Shown: positions 42,186-50,886 of the stretch, in pieces
How the letters are laid out: every line of letters starts with the position of its first letter
How positions within the stretch are numbered: the stretch's first letter is position 1
Assembly (NCBI GenBank): GCA_030065125.1
Contig: JASJDM010000013.1
Span: forward strand, 1-64,000
From: Lysobacterales bacterium
GTDB taxonomy: Bacteria; Pseudomonadota; Gammaproteobacteria; Xanthomonadales; SZUA-38
Length of the DNA: 64,000 nt
Direction: 5' to 3'
Position numbers and translations under genes: made by a program
Notes under the pieces: generated by a model
What the model was told of the DNA's origin: nothing
The model's input: the letters and a program-made list of their open reading frames with translations, nothing else
Databases searched by the model: none

Positions 42186-43465
42186 GTGCCGTCCTCCCAG
42201 TCACGGTCCAGGGTCCTGGAAGCCACAACAAAAAACCCGGCGGCGATCAGGTAAAAGCCGGTTCCCACCAGGATCGAATAGCGCAGCGCATCGTCGCCGA
42301 AGCGCGGTTCCAGCACGTCGGAAATGTAGCCGATCAACACGGTGCCCAGGCCAATCCCGATCAGGTTGTTGATAAACAGGAAAACCGCCGAAGCCGTGGC
42401 CCGCATATTGGGCAGCACCAGGTGCTGCATGGCCGATATCACCGGACCCAGCCATACCAGCCCGAAGGCCGTGGGGACCATCATGACAAAAAATGTGATC
42501 ACCAGGGTGGGTGACAACACACCCACCACGTAAAACGGAACCGTGATGACAAAAGCGACCGCGGGAATCAGCGCGTAGGCTGCTTTTTTCTTCTGGCCCA
42601 GGCGATCGGCCAGCCAGCCTCCCAGCCAGATACCCGCGATGCCGCCCAGCAGCAGGATGGCGCCGAAAAACAGCGATGCGTCCAGCAGTGATATGCCGTA
42701 GCTGCGGACCAAAAATGACGGCAGCCAGAAAAACAGGCCGTAGCCCATCATGGATGAGCTGGCGGCACCCAGCGACATCAGCCAGAAACTGGACTTGCTG
42801 GACAGCATGGAAACAATCTGGCCCAGGCTGGCCGGCTCGCCGGCATTCTGCTGGGGATCGAACTGGCCCCGGGGCGGTTCCTTGACTGTCAGCCGGAAGA
42901 TCGGCGCAACCACGATCCCGGCCAGGCCGACGACGAAAAACGCCACCCGCCAGTCGATGGCGCTGGCGATCAGGCCGCCAAACACGATACCCAGCGCACT
43001 GCCGATGGGAATGCCAAACGAATAGATACTCAGGGCCCGGGCGCGCTGCTCCTGGGGAAAATAATCCGAGATCAGCGAGTATGCCGGCGCCACGCCGCCC
43101 GCCTCACCGATGCCGACACCCAGCCGAGCCAGGAACAGCTGCCAGAAGTTCTGGGCCAGGCCGCAGACGGCGGTCATGGCGGACCAGATGGTCAGCGCCC
43201 CGGTCATGATCCAGGTGCGGCTGAAGCGGTCTGCCGCCATGGCCACGGGAATTCCCAATCCGGTGTAAAACAGGGCAAAAGCCAGCCCGCCCATCAGCCC
43301 CAGCTGGGTGTCGGTCAGCCCCAGGTCAGCCTTGATGGGTACCGCCAGGATGCCGATGATCTGGCGGTCGATGAAGTTGAAGGTGTAGACCACCACCAGG
43401 ATGAACAGCACGTAGCTGCGGTTGGCCAGCGATGTCGGACCGGCTGGGGTGTTGGCGTGATCCAT
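42182..43465 (-). CDS. MFS transporter, spinster-like
   Basis: A 427-aa 12-helix MFS protein. FNFIDRQIIGILAVPIKADL and LGLMGGLAFALFYTGLGIPV near the start match the spinster-like MFS of marine bacteria. GVGIGEAGGVAPAYSLISDY is the helix-4 loop. It probably carries a carboxylate or lipid-like compound across the inner membrane. The BDH gene overlaps its end by 4 nt, so transport and oxidation of the product are probably co-regulated. Confidence 0.85.
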   Translation of the reverse strand: MDHANTPAGPTSLANRSYVLFILVVVYTFNFIDRQIIGILAVPIKADLGLTDTQLGLMGGLAFALFYTGLGIPVAMAADRFSRTWIMTGALTIWSAMTAVCGLAQNFWQLFLARLGVGIGEAGGVAPAYSLISDYFPQEQRARALSIYSFGIPIGSALGIVFGGLIASAIDWRVAFFVVGLAGIVVAPIFRLTVKEPPRGQFDPQQNAGEPASLGQIVSMLSSKSSFWLMSLGAASSSMMGYGLFFWLPSFLVRSYGISLLDASLFFGAILLLGGIAGIWLGGWLADRLGQKKKAAYALIPAVAFVITVPFYVVGVLSPTLVITFFVMMVPTAFGLVWLGPVISAMQHLVLPNMRATASAVFLFINNLIGIGLGTVLIGYISDVLEPRFGDDALRYSILVGTGFYLIAAGFFVVASRTLDRDWEDGT

Positions 43466-43501
43466 GAACCCTCCTCAGCGGACGGGCTGCGACCCGCCCG
43501 G

Positions 43502-43536
43502 AAAAGCAACGGCGCAGCCAGTTGCTGCGCCGTTGC
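43502..43536 (-). terminator. terminator after the TonB receptor gene
   Basis: On the minus strand GCAACGGCGCAGC-AACTG-GCTGCGCCGTTGC followed by TTTT, 12 nt after the receptor stop. 13-bp perfect stem. It suggests that MFS/BDH expression needs either read-through or its own promoter. Confidence 0.75.
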
Positions 43537-43547
43537 GTGATACCGGG

Positions 43548-45899
43548 TCAGAACCGGTATTCAACGGTGGCGGTAACCTGGCGCGGGTTACCGTAAAAGG
43601 CGGTGATGGAACTCTCCAGACCCAGGGTCGGGAAGAAGTAGCCCGCCACCTTGTACTCCTCGTCCAGCAGATTCTTGCCGTGCAGGCCAGCTCGCCACTT
43701 GCCAGCGTCGTCTTCCCACACCAGGCTCAGGTCCCACAGGGTGAAGGTATCCTGGTCCAGGAACGGGTTGGGGGCTTCAAACTGGCTGGATTCATCCCGG
43801 TGGGACACCGTGGTGATCAGCGCCATGCTGCCGGAGTTGCCGCCCAGGTCCATGGGCCACTCGTAGGTGAGCGTTGCGCTGCCGGTGAGATCCGGCGTGT
43901 TCTGAAACACCCGCTCGTCCGCCACGTCCTGGCCGAAGGCGTCGATGAACCTGTCGTATTCAGCGTCGATGTAACCCAGGGTCCAGGCCAGGCTCATGTC
44001 GTCGCCGGAGGTCCACAGGTCCTGGGCCAGGAATGCCTGACCTTCCCATTCGATGCCGTTGATGCTGGCTTCACCCGCGTTGGAGGTAATGCCGATGAAG
44101 GTGTCGTTGACGCCGTCACCGTCGGTATCCAGGCCAATGGAACCCGGCACCTGGACGTCGGTGTAATCCGCGAAGAATATGGCCAGGTTGGACCGGAGCT
44201 TGCCGTCCAGGGCGGTGGTCTTCCAGCCGAACTCGAGTGATTCCACAGTCTCAGGCTCAAACTTCATGAACTCGAAGATGTCGGCGTCGTCGATGTCCCC
44301 ATCGCCATCCAGGTCAGGGGCCGCGGTGGTGGCACCACGGGGATCAAAACTGCCGCCTTTGAAGCCTTCACTGTAGGTCGCATAGAGATTGTTGTCCGCA
44401 TCCGGGCGGTAGGCGATCGACAACCGGGGGGTGAAGTCGGTGAACTCCTCGCTGCCCAGGAAATCCGAGCTGGTGGCTATGGGCACACCGTTGCCGCCGA
44501 AGAATGCAGAGCCGCCGAGATAGGTCTGGCGCAGTACCCGGGAGGTCCTTTCGTCGCTGGTGTAGCGGCCACCAAAGGACAGGGCCCACTGGTCGTTGAT
44601 GTCGTAGGTCACGTCGGCAAACAGCGACCAGGTGTCGGTTTCCACGTCACCCAGGGAGAATGCGTTCAGGCCGGGCAGTCCAATCAGGTCGCCAGTGTCA
44701 AACAGCAGAACGTCGAAAGCGTTGAAGCCCCGGGCATCCAGGTAGTAAGCCCCGACGATACCGCTCCACTGGTCACCCTGGAACAGCACCTGGAACTCGT
44801 TGGACAGCTGATCGTCTTCGTAAACCACGGGGACGTCCAGATCCACGGCGGCCAGGCTGTCGAAATCAATAGGCGAGGACGACTCGTTGTCGCGGTAGGC
44901 CAGGATGTTCTTGAGGGTGATGGTGTCGCTGTACTCCCACTCACCCAGGATCGAGATGCCCATGTTCTTCACTTCCTGGGCGGGGTTGTTGAGACCGGCC
45001 CGGGTATCGAAGATGTTGTCCAGCACCGGCGCGCCGCTGACGTTGCCGGGGGTCAACCGGTGTCCCTGGCGCGGATCGGAATCATCGTCCACATAATCGA
45101 TGGCGATGCGATAAAAGCTGTTGCTGGTGGGCGTCCATTCGGCGCTGGCGCGGAAGCCCAGAATGTCCTTGGCGTAGTTGTCCACCCCGGACAGGGTCAG
45201 GTTTTCGCCAAATCCATCGCGGTTGAGGCTGGCAATGGAGGCGCCCACGGCAAAGGTATCGGACACCGGCGTCGAAGCACTGAGAACCAGGTCAACCTGC
45301 CCATCGGTACCCAGGGAGAACCGGGCGCGGCCCTCGGTTTCGCTGCCCAGGCGGCGGGTCACGTACTTGATGGCACCACCAATGGTGTTGCGGCCGTACA
45401 GGGTTCCCTGGGGACCGCGCAGCACTTCGATCCGCTCCACGTCGTAAATGTCCAGGAGGGACCCCTGGGGGCGGTTCAGGTAAACGTCGTCAATGTAAAT
45501 GCCAACACCGGCCTCGAAGCCGGCCACGGGATCCTGCTGTCCCACGCCCCGGATGAAGGCCGTCAGGGTCGAGTTGGTGCTGCGGCTGGTTTCCAGGGTC
45601 ACGTTGGGGGTGGTCTGGGACACCGCCACCAGATCCGCGGCGCCGATCCGCTCCAGGGTGTCGCCGGTGAATGCAGTCACCGACAGGGGCACATCCTGCA
45701 GGCTTTCCTCGCGGCGCCGCGAGGTCACCGTGATCTCTTCGATGTAGGCGCCTTCCGCCTGGTCACCGCTGTCCTGGGCCACCGCCGTGCCGGTCAGGGC
45801 AAACGGAGACGCCAGCAGCGCGGCACTGATGGCCAGCCTGAGCCGGAGCGAACCTTGGGATGAACTCCGGGGGGCTGAATGAGTTGCGTTGGGGTACAT
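43548..45899 (-). CDS. TonB-dependent outer-membrane receptor
   Basis: A 783-aa receptor with a signal peptide (about 45 residues), TonB-box-like EEITVTSRRREESLQDVPLS, a plug domain (GVGIYIDDVYLNRPQGSLLD and VEVLRGPQGTLYG-type RIEVLRGPQGTLYGRNTIGG) and a 22-strand barrel ending VTATVEYRF. The plug is of the type used for organic substrates in marine and sphingomonad-type bacteria, not a siderophore-specific signature. AGGAGG 6 nt before the ATG at 45899 decides the start. Upstream is an alpha/beta hydrolase 10 nt away; downstream a terminator. Confidence 0.88.
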   Translation of the reverse strand: MYPNATHSAPRSSSQGSLRLRLAISAALLASPFALTGTAVAQDSGDQAEGAYIEEITVTSRRREESLQDVPLSVTAFTGDTLERIGAADLVAVSQTTPNVTLETSRSTNSTLTAFIRGVGQQDPVAGFEAGVGIYIDDVYLNRPQGSLLDIYDVERIEVLRGPQGTLYGRNTIGGAIKYVTRRLGSETEGRARFSLGTDGQVDLVLSASTPVSDTFAVGASIASLNRDGFGENLTLSGVDNYAKDILGFRASAEWTPTSNSFYRIAIDYVDDDSDPRQGHRLTPGNVSGAPVLDNIFDTRAGLNNPAQEVKNMGISILGEWEYSDTITLKNILAYRDNESSSPIDFDSLAAVDLDVPVVYEDDQLSNEFQVLFQGDQWSGIVGAYYLDARGFNAFDVLLFDTGDLIGLPGLNAFSLGDVETDTWSLFADVTYDINDQWALSFGGRYTSDERTSRVLRQTYLGGSAFFGGNGVPIATSSDFLGSEEFTDFTPRLSIAYRPDADNNLYATYSEGFKGGSFDPRGATTAAPDLDGDGDIDDADIFEFMKFEPETVESLEFGWKTTALDGKLRSNLAIFFADYTDVQVPGSIGLDTDGDGVNDTFIGITSNAGEASINGIEWEGQAFLAQDLWTSGDDMSLAWTLGYIDAEYDRFIDAFGQDVADERVFQNTPDLTGSATLTYEWPMDLGGNSGSMALITTVSHRDESSQFEAPNPFLDQDTFTLWDLSLVWEDDAGKWRAGLHGKNLLDEEYKVAGYFFPTLGLESSITAFYGNPRQVTATVEYRF

Positions 45900-45909
45900 A
45901 GCTATCCTC

Positions 45910-46773
45910 CTAGTGAAGCGTCGCCGGGTTCGGGGCATCCCCTGGGGTCAGTCCCCGGACGAAGTCTGATAAAACCTGGTTGAAATACTCGGGCTCTTCC
46001 ACGCTTGGCGCGTGGCCCGACTGGGAAAATTCGACGAGAGTTGCCCGGGGCAGCGCATCGGCCAGCCAGCGGGCGGCCGCCGGCCGGTACAGCTGGCTGT
46101 GCCGGCCGTAAATGACCAGCACCGGCAGGTCCAGCTCCCTGACCATGCTGCGGAAATCCTGTTCTGCCATGGAGCGCCACAAAATGGCCATGGACTCTGC
46201 GTGATTGCGTGACGCGATCCGGCAGATGGAATCGATCAAGTCATGCTGGTCTGAACCGTTGGCGGCAAAAATCCGGGGCACGAAAATCCGGGTGTAGTCC
46301 GGCCAGTTGTCGCTCATCTGGGCGATAGCCCGTTGGAACACGCTGGCGTCTTTGCCCTGCTTGATGCCAAACGGCCAGGATTCGTCAGACAGGATCCGTG
46401 GCACCATGTCCACCACCACCATGGCGGCGACCCGCTCCCGGGCCTGCCGGATAATGCCCCAGCCCACCATGGCGCCCATGGACCATCCCACCAGCACCAC
46501 TGAATCCAGCTCCAGATGCTGCAGCAGCGCGACCAGGTCTTCGCTCAGAGTCTCGATGCCCTGCCCTGGCGCGACCGTTCCGGAATCACCGTGGCCGCGC
46601 AAATCCGGCACGATTACCCGGAAAGACGCCGACAGGGATTCCTGCTGTGACCGGAACACCTCGGCGGACATTCCCCAGCCGTGCAGCAGCAGAACGGGCT
46701 GGCCCGAACCGCTATCCCGGTAGCGAAGCCAGTTCTGGTCCTGCAGCTGAAACTGTTGGACGGTGCTGTCGAT
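45910..46773 (-). CDS. alpha/beta hydrolase upstream of the TonB receptor
   Basis: A hydrolase with LLLHGWGMS (oxyanion), VLVGWSMGAMVGWGII (nucleophile Ser in GWSMG), LVIYGRHSQLYRP and SGHAPSVEEPEYF (His). The first ATG in frame (46671) lies inside the oxyanion motif, so the true start must be upstream. The frame is open to 46797 but contains no ATG, GTG or TTG; ATC at 46773 (GGGGA and AGG upstream) or CTG at 46746 are the only candidates in a plausible position. Probably a secreted-or-cytoplasmic esterase acting on the TonB substrate. Start uncertain. Confidence 0.7.
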   Translation of the reverse strand: MDSTVQQFQLQDQNWLRYRDSGSGQPVLLLHGWGMSAEVFRSQQESLSASFRVIVPDLRGHGDSGTVAPGQGIETLSEDLVALLQHLELDSVVLVGWSMGAMVGWGIIRQARERVAAMVVVDMVPRILSDESWPFGIKQGKDASVFQRAIAQMSDNWPDYTRIFVPRIFAANGSDQHDLIDSICRIASRNHAESMAILWRSMAEQDFRSMVRELDLPVLVIYGRHSQLYRPAAARWLADALPRATLVEFSQSGHAPSVEEPEYFNQVLSDFVRGLTPGDAPNPATLH

Positions 46774-46888
46774 GACCTGCGATCCCCGTGATTGTCAGCG
46801 TCCGGAGCCCTGTAAAAAGGCTGGTTTTTCTTTACTCAGGGCTGCCGGACAGTTGCCATATGGGACAAAGTATGCAAATTTATGAAAC

Positions 46889-47491
46889 ATGAATCAAGAT
46901 TCAGGTTCTAAAATCCCAAAAACAGCCCGCGGCAAGAAAACCCGGGAGAAGCTGCTGCAGGCCGCCGAGGTGGAATTCGGCGAACGAGGCTTTCACGAGG
47001 CAGCCATCAGCGGCATCACCCAGCGCGCCGGTGTCGCCATGGGAACGTTCTACGTTTACTTCGACAGCAAGGAAGAGGTGTTCCGGGACCTGGTGTCCTA
47101 CATGGGCCATCTCACCCGGGCCTGGGTCGCCCAGCGGGTGGCCGAAGCGCCCAATCGGCTGGCCGCCGAACAGCAGGGCCTGGAGGCCTTTTTCGAGTTC
47201 GTGCGTCAGCACAAGAACCTCTACAACATCGTCTGCGAAGCCCAGTTTGTGGCCGAAGATGCCTTTCGGGACTACTACAAGGTGTTTGCCAGGGCCTACG
47301 CGGAAAACCTGCAGCAGGCGGCGGACAAGGGTGAGATCCGGAACGGTGACTGCGAGGTCTGGGCCTGGGCCTTGATCGGATTGAATGTCTTTGTCGGCAT
47401 GCGCTACGCCGTATGGGACGATGAACGGTCGGCCGCCGAAGTCACCCGGGCCGTCGGCGAACTGATTACCCGGGGGCTGGCACCCCAATGA
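46889..47491 (+). CDS. TetR family transcriptional regulator
   Basis: A 200-aa regulator. The N-terminal HTH (REKLLQAAEVEFGERGFHEA and AISGITQRAGVAMGTFYVYF) is classical TetR, followed by a ligand-binding helical domain. It is divergent from the hydrolase/TonB operon and begins the ligase/hotdog operon, so it probably regulates both. The intergenic region has an imperfect palindrome (GCCATATGG / GTATGC) near 46854-46875 that could be its operator. Confidence 0.88.
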   Translation: MNQDSGSKIPKTARGKKTREKLLQAAEVEFGERGFHEAAISGITQRAGVAMGTFYVYFDSKEEVFRDLVSYMGHLTRAWVAQRVAEAPNRLAAEQQGLEAFFEFVRQHKNLYNIVCEAQFVAEDAFRDYYKVFARAYAENLQQAADKGEIRNGDCEVWAWALIGLNVFVGMRYAVWDDERSAAEVTRAVGELITRGLAPQ

Positions 47492-47501
47492 GCCCGACAT
47501 C

Positions 47502-48992
47502 ATGAGTACCGATCTGTTTGATATCGCCGCCCGGCGTGCAGAGCTTTCCCCGCACCACCCTGCCATGACCGACCTGGTCTCCGGAGACTCGGTCACCTAC
47601 GCGGAGCTGGATCAGCGCGCTGGCCAGGCCGCCGGGCTGTTGCAGGCAAAAGGCGTTAAAGCAGGCGACCGGGTGGCGCTGCTGTGCCGCAATCGCATCG
47701 AGTTCTTCGAGATCCTGCTGGCCTGTGCCCGGCTCAGCGCCATCATGGTTCCCCTCAACTGGCGAATGCCCGCCACGGAACTGGCCGGACTGATGGAGGA
47801 CTGCGCCCCTGCCCTTCTTTTGTATGGACGGGAGGATGAGTCCGCTGCCGCCGAATTGTCCCGGGCCGGGCTTCCCACCATCGAATTGGACGCCCCGGAC
47901 GGATATTCGGCACAGCGGGAAGCGGCGCCTGTGCTGCGCGGCCGCCAGCGCTGGCCTGCCGAGGATACCTGGTATCTGCTGTATACCTCGGGCACCACCG
48001 GGCTGCCCAAAGCCGTGATCCAGACTTTCGGCATGACCCTGGCAAACTACGTCAACATTTCCCAGGGCATGGGTCTGCGCGGCGACGATGTGACGGCCAG
48101 CTTCCTACCCTTGTTTCATGCCGGCGGCATCAACCTGCTGGCGCTGCCCTTTATCATTGGCGGCGGCCACACACTGATCATGCCGTCGTTTGAACCCGAC
48201 CTGCTGGTCTCGCTGCTGCGAGACAATCGACTGACGGTGCTGTTTGGCGTACCGGCGATCTACCAGGCCCTGAGCCTGCACCCGGAATTCGATTCGCTGG
48301 ACCTGTCCCGCATCCGCAGCTGGGCCTGCGGCGGGGCACCGCTGCCGGACGTACTGGTGACCACTTTCGCGCAGCGGGGCGCCCGGGTGTGCAACGGCAT
48401 GGGCATGACCGAGACCGGGCCTACGGTGTTCCTGATGGACCCGGACAACGTGGAACGCAAGATCGGGTCGGTGGGAAAGCCCCAGATCCTCAGCCGCGTC
48501 CGTCTGGTCAGCAACGGCCGCGACGTGGCACAGGGCGAAACCGGCGAATTGTGGTTCGCCGGCCCGGGCATCACTCCGGGTTACTGGAACCGGCCCGACG
48601 CCACCAGCGAAGCCTTCGCCGAACCCGGCTGGCTGCGCAGCGGCGACCTGGGGGCCACGGACGAAGACGGCTACTACTACATCGTGGGCCGCCTGAAGGA
48701 AATGTTCATCTCCGGCGGCGAAAACGTCTATCCTGCGGAGGTGGAGAATGTACTGGCCAGCCATCCGGCGATCCTCGAAGCCGCGGTCATTGGCGTTGCC
48801 GACCAGCGCTGGGGAGAGGTCGGCCGCGCTTACCTGCTGGCCCGCCCCGAAGCGCAGATTCCCGGCGAGGAGGAACTGGTGGCGTTCTGCCGTGAACGCC
48901 TGGCGGCCTATAAGGTCCCCAAGGGTTTCGTGGAAGTGAAGGACTTTCCCCGTACCGCCGCGGGCAAGATCCAGAAGCACCTGCTGACGTGA
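47502..48992 (+). CDS. acyl-CoA synthetase (AMP-forming)
   Basis: A 496-aa ligase. LLYTSGTTGLPKAVIQTFGM near residue 159 is the P-loop, VCNGMGMTETGPT the A5 motif, WLRSGDLGATDEDGYYYIVG the A7 and hinge, ISGGENVYPAEVENVL the A8, and FPRTAAGKIQKHLL the C-terminal catalytic Lys. Activates an organic acid to acyl-CoA. Overlaps the next gene by 4 nt. In an operon with TetR upstream and two hotdog proteins downstream, which suggests the product enters a beta-oxidation-like route. Confidence 0.88.
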   Translation: MSTDLFDIAARRAELSPHHPAMTDLVSGDSVTYAELDQRAGQAAGLLQAKGVKAGDRVALLCRNRIEFFEILLACARLSAIMVPLNWRMPATELAGLMEDCAPALLLYGREDESAAAELSRAGLPTIELDAPDGYSAQREAAPVLRGRQRWPAEDTWYLLYTSGTTGLPKAVIQTFGMTLANYVNISQGMGLRGDDVTASFLPLFHAGGINLLALPFIIGGGHTLIMPSFEPDLLVSLLRDNRLTVLFGVPAIYQALSLHPEFDSLDLSRIRSWACGGAPLPDVLVTTFAQRGARVCNGMGMTETGPTVFLMDPDNVERKIGSVGKPQILSRVRLVSNGRDVAQGETGELWFAGPGITPGYWNRPDATSEAFAEPGWLRSGDLGATDEDGYYYIVGRLKEMFISGGENVYPAEVENVLASHPAILEAAVIGVADQRWGEVGRAYLLARPEAQIPGEEELVAFCRERLAAYKVPKGFVEVKDFPRTAAGKIQKHLLT

Positions 48993-49384
48993 CCACCCTG
49001 CCCCACAAGATTGCCGTCGAGCGCAGCCTGTCCCAGGCCGACTTTGACGCATTTGCGGTGCTCAGCGGTGACGACAACCCGATCCACGTGGACGAGGACT
49101 TTGCGGCCCGTACCCGCTTCGGCCGCACAGTGTCCCATGGCGTGTTGCTCTACTCCATCCTGCACGGCCTGGTCAAACAGCTGGCCCCCGGTGGCCGACA
49201 GTTGTCCCAGCAGGTCATGTTCCAGGCGCCCACCTTCGCCGACGAGCCGGTGCGCTTCGAAGCCGAGGTCGTGGCGCGCGAAAACAACCGGGTCACCATC
49301 GCCCTGCAGAGCACCCGGATCAACGATGGTCAGGTGACCTGTATCGGCGAGACCGTGGTGGCGCTGCCGGAGACCTCGCAATGA
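48989..49384 (+). CDS. MaoC-family (R)-hydratase-like protein
   Basis: A 131-aa hotdog protein. FAVLSGDDNPIHVDEDFAAR near residue 22 is the MaoC hydratase motif with catalytic Asp and His (D-x4-H). RFGRTVSHGVLLYSIL follows. GTG start overlaps the stop of the ligase gene. It probably hydrates an enoyl-CoA (or dehydrates the 3-hydroxyacyl-CoA). Overlaps the next gene (ATGA). Confidence 0.82.
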   Translation: MTTLPHKIAVERSLSQADFDAFAVLSGDDNPIHVDEDFAARTRFGRTVSHGVLLYSILHGLVKQLAPGGRQLSQQVMFQAPTFADEPVRFEAEVVARENNRVTIALQSTRINDGQVTCIGETVVALPETSQ

Positions 49385-49740
49385 AGATTGGACAGTCCGC
49401 CGAGGTGACCCGCAGCTTCAACTCCGAAGACGTTTCCCGGTACGTGACCCTGGGCGGCGCCCCCATGCCCGCCGGCGTTTTGCCGGAGCCCCTGGTCGGC
49501 GCCCTGTTTTCCTACCTGCTGGGTGTCGAGCTGCCCGGCATCGGCACCAACTACCTGAAACAGGAAAGCGAGTACCTGCTGCCGGTGCCGCTGGACACGC
49601 CACTGACGGCCCGGGTTGAGATCACCCGACTTCGGCCGGAAAAACACCTGTGCGACCTGTCCACGGTCTGCACCGGCCCCGATGGTACGGTCTACTGCCG
49701 GGGCCGGGCTCTGGTTTACACCGAGGACGTGGAGCAATAG
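49381..49740 (+). CDS. second hotdog protein lacking MaoC catalytic residues
   Basis: A 119-aa protein with the MaoC/hotdog core (VTLGGAPMPAGVLPEPLVGA and YLKQESEYLLPVPLDTPLTA) but without the Asp...His pair at the expected place (APMPAGVLPEP instead of DxNPxH). This suggests it is the non-catalytic partner of the preceding hydratase. Heterodimeric hydratases with one active chain are known. Overlap with the preceding gene supports a complex. Confidence 0.7.
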   Translation: MKIGQSAEVTRSFNSEDVSRYVTLGGAPMPAGVLPEPLVGALFSYLLGVELPGIGTNYLKQESEYLLPVPLDTPLTARVEITRLRPEKHLCDLSTVCTGPDGTVYCRGRALVYTEDVEQ

Positions 49741-49839
49741 GTGATTTCGCCGATAGATTCAATTCGGTAGCCCTCGGAGAATAGTGAAGTCAGCCGTAGC
49801 CGCATGCATGGTTAATCCTTGACTCGACCACGCTGACCG

Positions 49840-49875
49840 GCGCCGCCTGATTCGATTCCCCTCACCAGGCGGCGC
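49840..49875. repeat. 10-bp inverted repeat between convergent genes
   Basis: GCGCCGCCTG (49840-49849) and CAGGCGGCGC (49866-49875) around a 16-nt loop. No T-run. Possibly a bidirectional terminator for the hotdog and enoyl-CoA-hydratase genes. Confidence 0.5.
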
Positions 49876-49905
49876 TGCGCATTCCAGCACTCTGATGTCC
49901 CTGGC

Positions 49906-50679
49906 TTATCGGCCAAGAAAGCGAGCCATCCCGAGCCAGGCCTCCTCAGTCTGGATTTGCTCCACGAAGGCCGTGCGCTCGTCCTCCAGTCCCGCAGCAA
50001 TGGCCTGCTGGTCCGGCAAAAGCTTGATGGTCCGGCTTATGCTGCCAGGGATCTGCCGGGCGATTTCCGCGGCCAGCTGCGCCGCTTCCTGCCGGATATT
50101 GCCATCGACCATGCGACTGGCAATCCCCCATTCGACGCAGTCCCGGGCGCGGATCGGCCGGTTGGTGGCGAGTACATCCATGACCCTGGCCCGGCCCACC
50201 AGCCCGGGCAGGATCGCTGTCCAGCCGCCGTCGGGGCTGAATCCCACGACCGGGTAGTAGGGCTGGATGCGCACCTTGGGGGACACCAGCACCAGGTCGG
50301 ACGCCAGCAGCAGTCCCAAGGAACCGCCGGTGACCAGTCCGTGACAGGCGCATACCACCGGGACCGGCAGCGCCATCATCGTCAGCATGGATTGATTGAG
50401 CAGCCCGACCAGGTTGTGGGCGTACGCCGCCACCTTTTCTCGACCCTGATCATGGAACGCAGCAACGTCCCCACCGGTGGAAAAGGAAGCACCGTTAGCC
50501 CGCAGCACCACGGCCCGCACATCCGGATCCCGGCCAATGGCCTCCAGCGCCGAGCACAGCGATTGCAGCAGTTCCGGGACCAGGCTGTTGTGTCGCCGGG
50601 GACGGTTCAAGGTCAGAGTGGTAACAACCCCTTGTTCCAGTTCTACCAGGTGAGATTCCTCGACATCCATTCCGAACAT
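49906..50679 (-). CDS. enoyl-CoA hydratase/isomerase family protein
   Basis: A 257-aa crotonase-fold protein. TLTLNRPRRHNSLVPEL near the start, GASFSTGGDVAAFHDQ as first oxyanion loop, ACHGLVTGGSLGLLLASD as second, and PEGGW-like FSPDGGWTAILP near residue 145. Position 2 of the usual Glu pair (in the G-x-P-D-G-G loop) is Asp, which is common in isomerase/hydrolase-type members, so hydratase activity is not certain. Monocistronic. Confidence 0.82.
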   Translation of the reverse strand: MFGMDVEESHLVELEQGVVTTLTLNRPRRHNSLVPELLQSLCSALEAIGRDPDVRAVVLRANGASFSTGGDVAAFHDQGREKVAAYAHNLVGLLNQSMLTMMALPVPVVCACHGLVTGGSLGLLLASDLVLVSPKVRIQPYYPVVGFSPDGGWTAILPGLVGRARVMDVLATNRPIRARDCVEWGIASRMVDGNIRQEAAQLAAEIARQIPGSISRTIKLLPDQQAIAAGLEDERTAFVEQIQTEEAWLGMARFLGR

Positions 50680-50741
50680 ATTGAATGACCGGACCGGATA
50701 GTCAACGGTGGTCGGCTACGGCGAATTCAGCGGGCCGAAGG

Positions 50742-50777
50742 CCCAAAAATCAGAACGCCGCCCGGGGGGCGGCGTTC
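50742..50777 (-). terminator. terminator of the FAD oxidoreductase gene
   Basis: On the minus strand GAACGCCGCC-CCCCG-GGCGGCGTTC followed by TGATTTTTGG. It lies in the gap between the oxidoreductase and the enoyl-CoA hydratase genes. Confidence 0.7.
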
Positions 50778-50886
50778 GTCATTCAAGAGCCCGGCTGGGG
50801 AGATGGCAGGGAGGAAAGCAGGTGCCGAACTCTCTGATGCGAATTCTGCACAAGCTGACATCAAGATCTTGTGAAAACACAAATTT

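Noticed and set aside
49812..50000. 62-codon minus-strand frame at the end of the enoyl-CoA hydratase gene.
   Set aside because: It lies out of frame with and overlapping the hydratase and covers the inverted repeat at 49840-49875.
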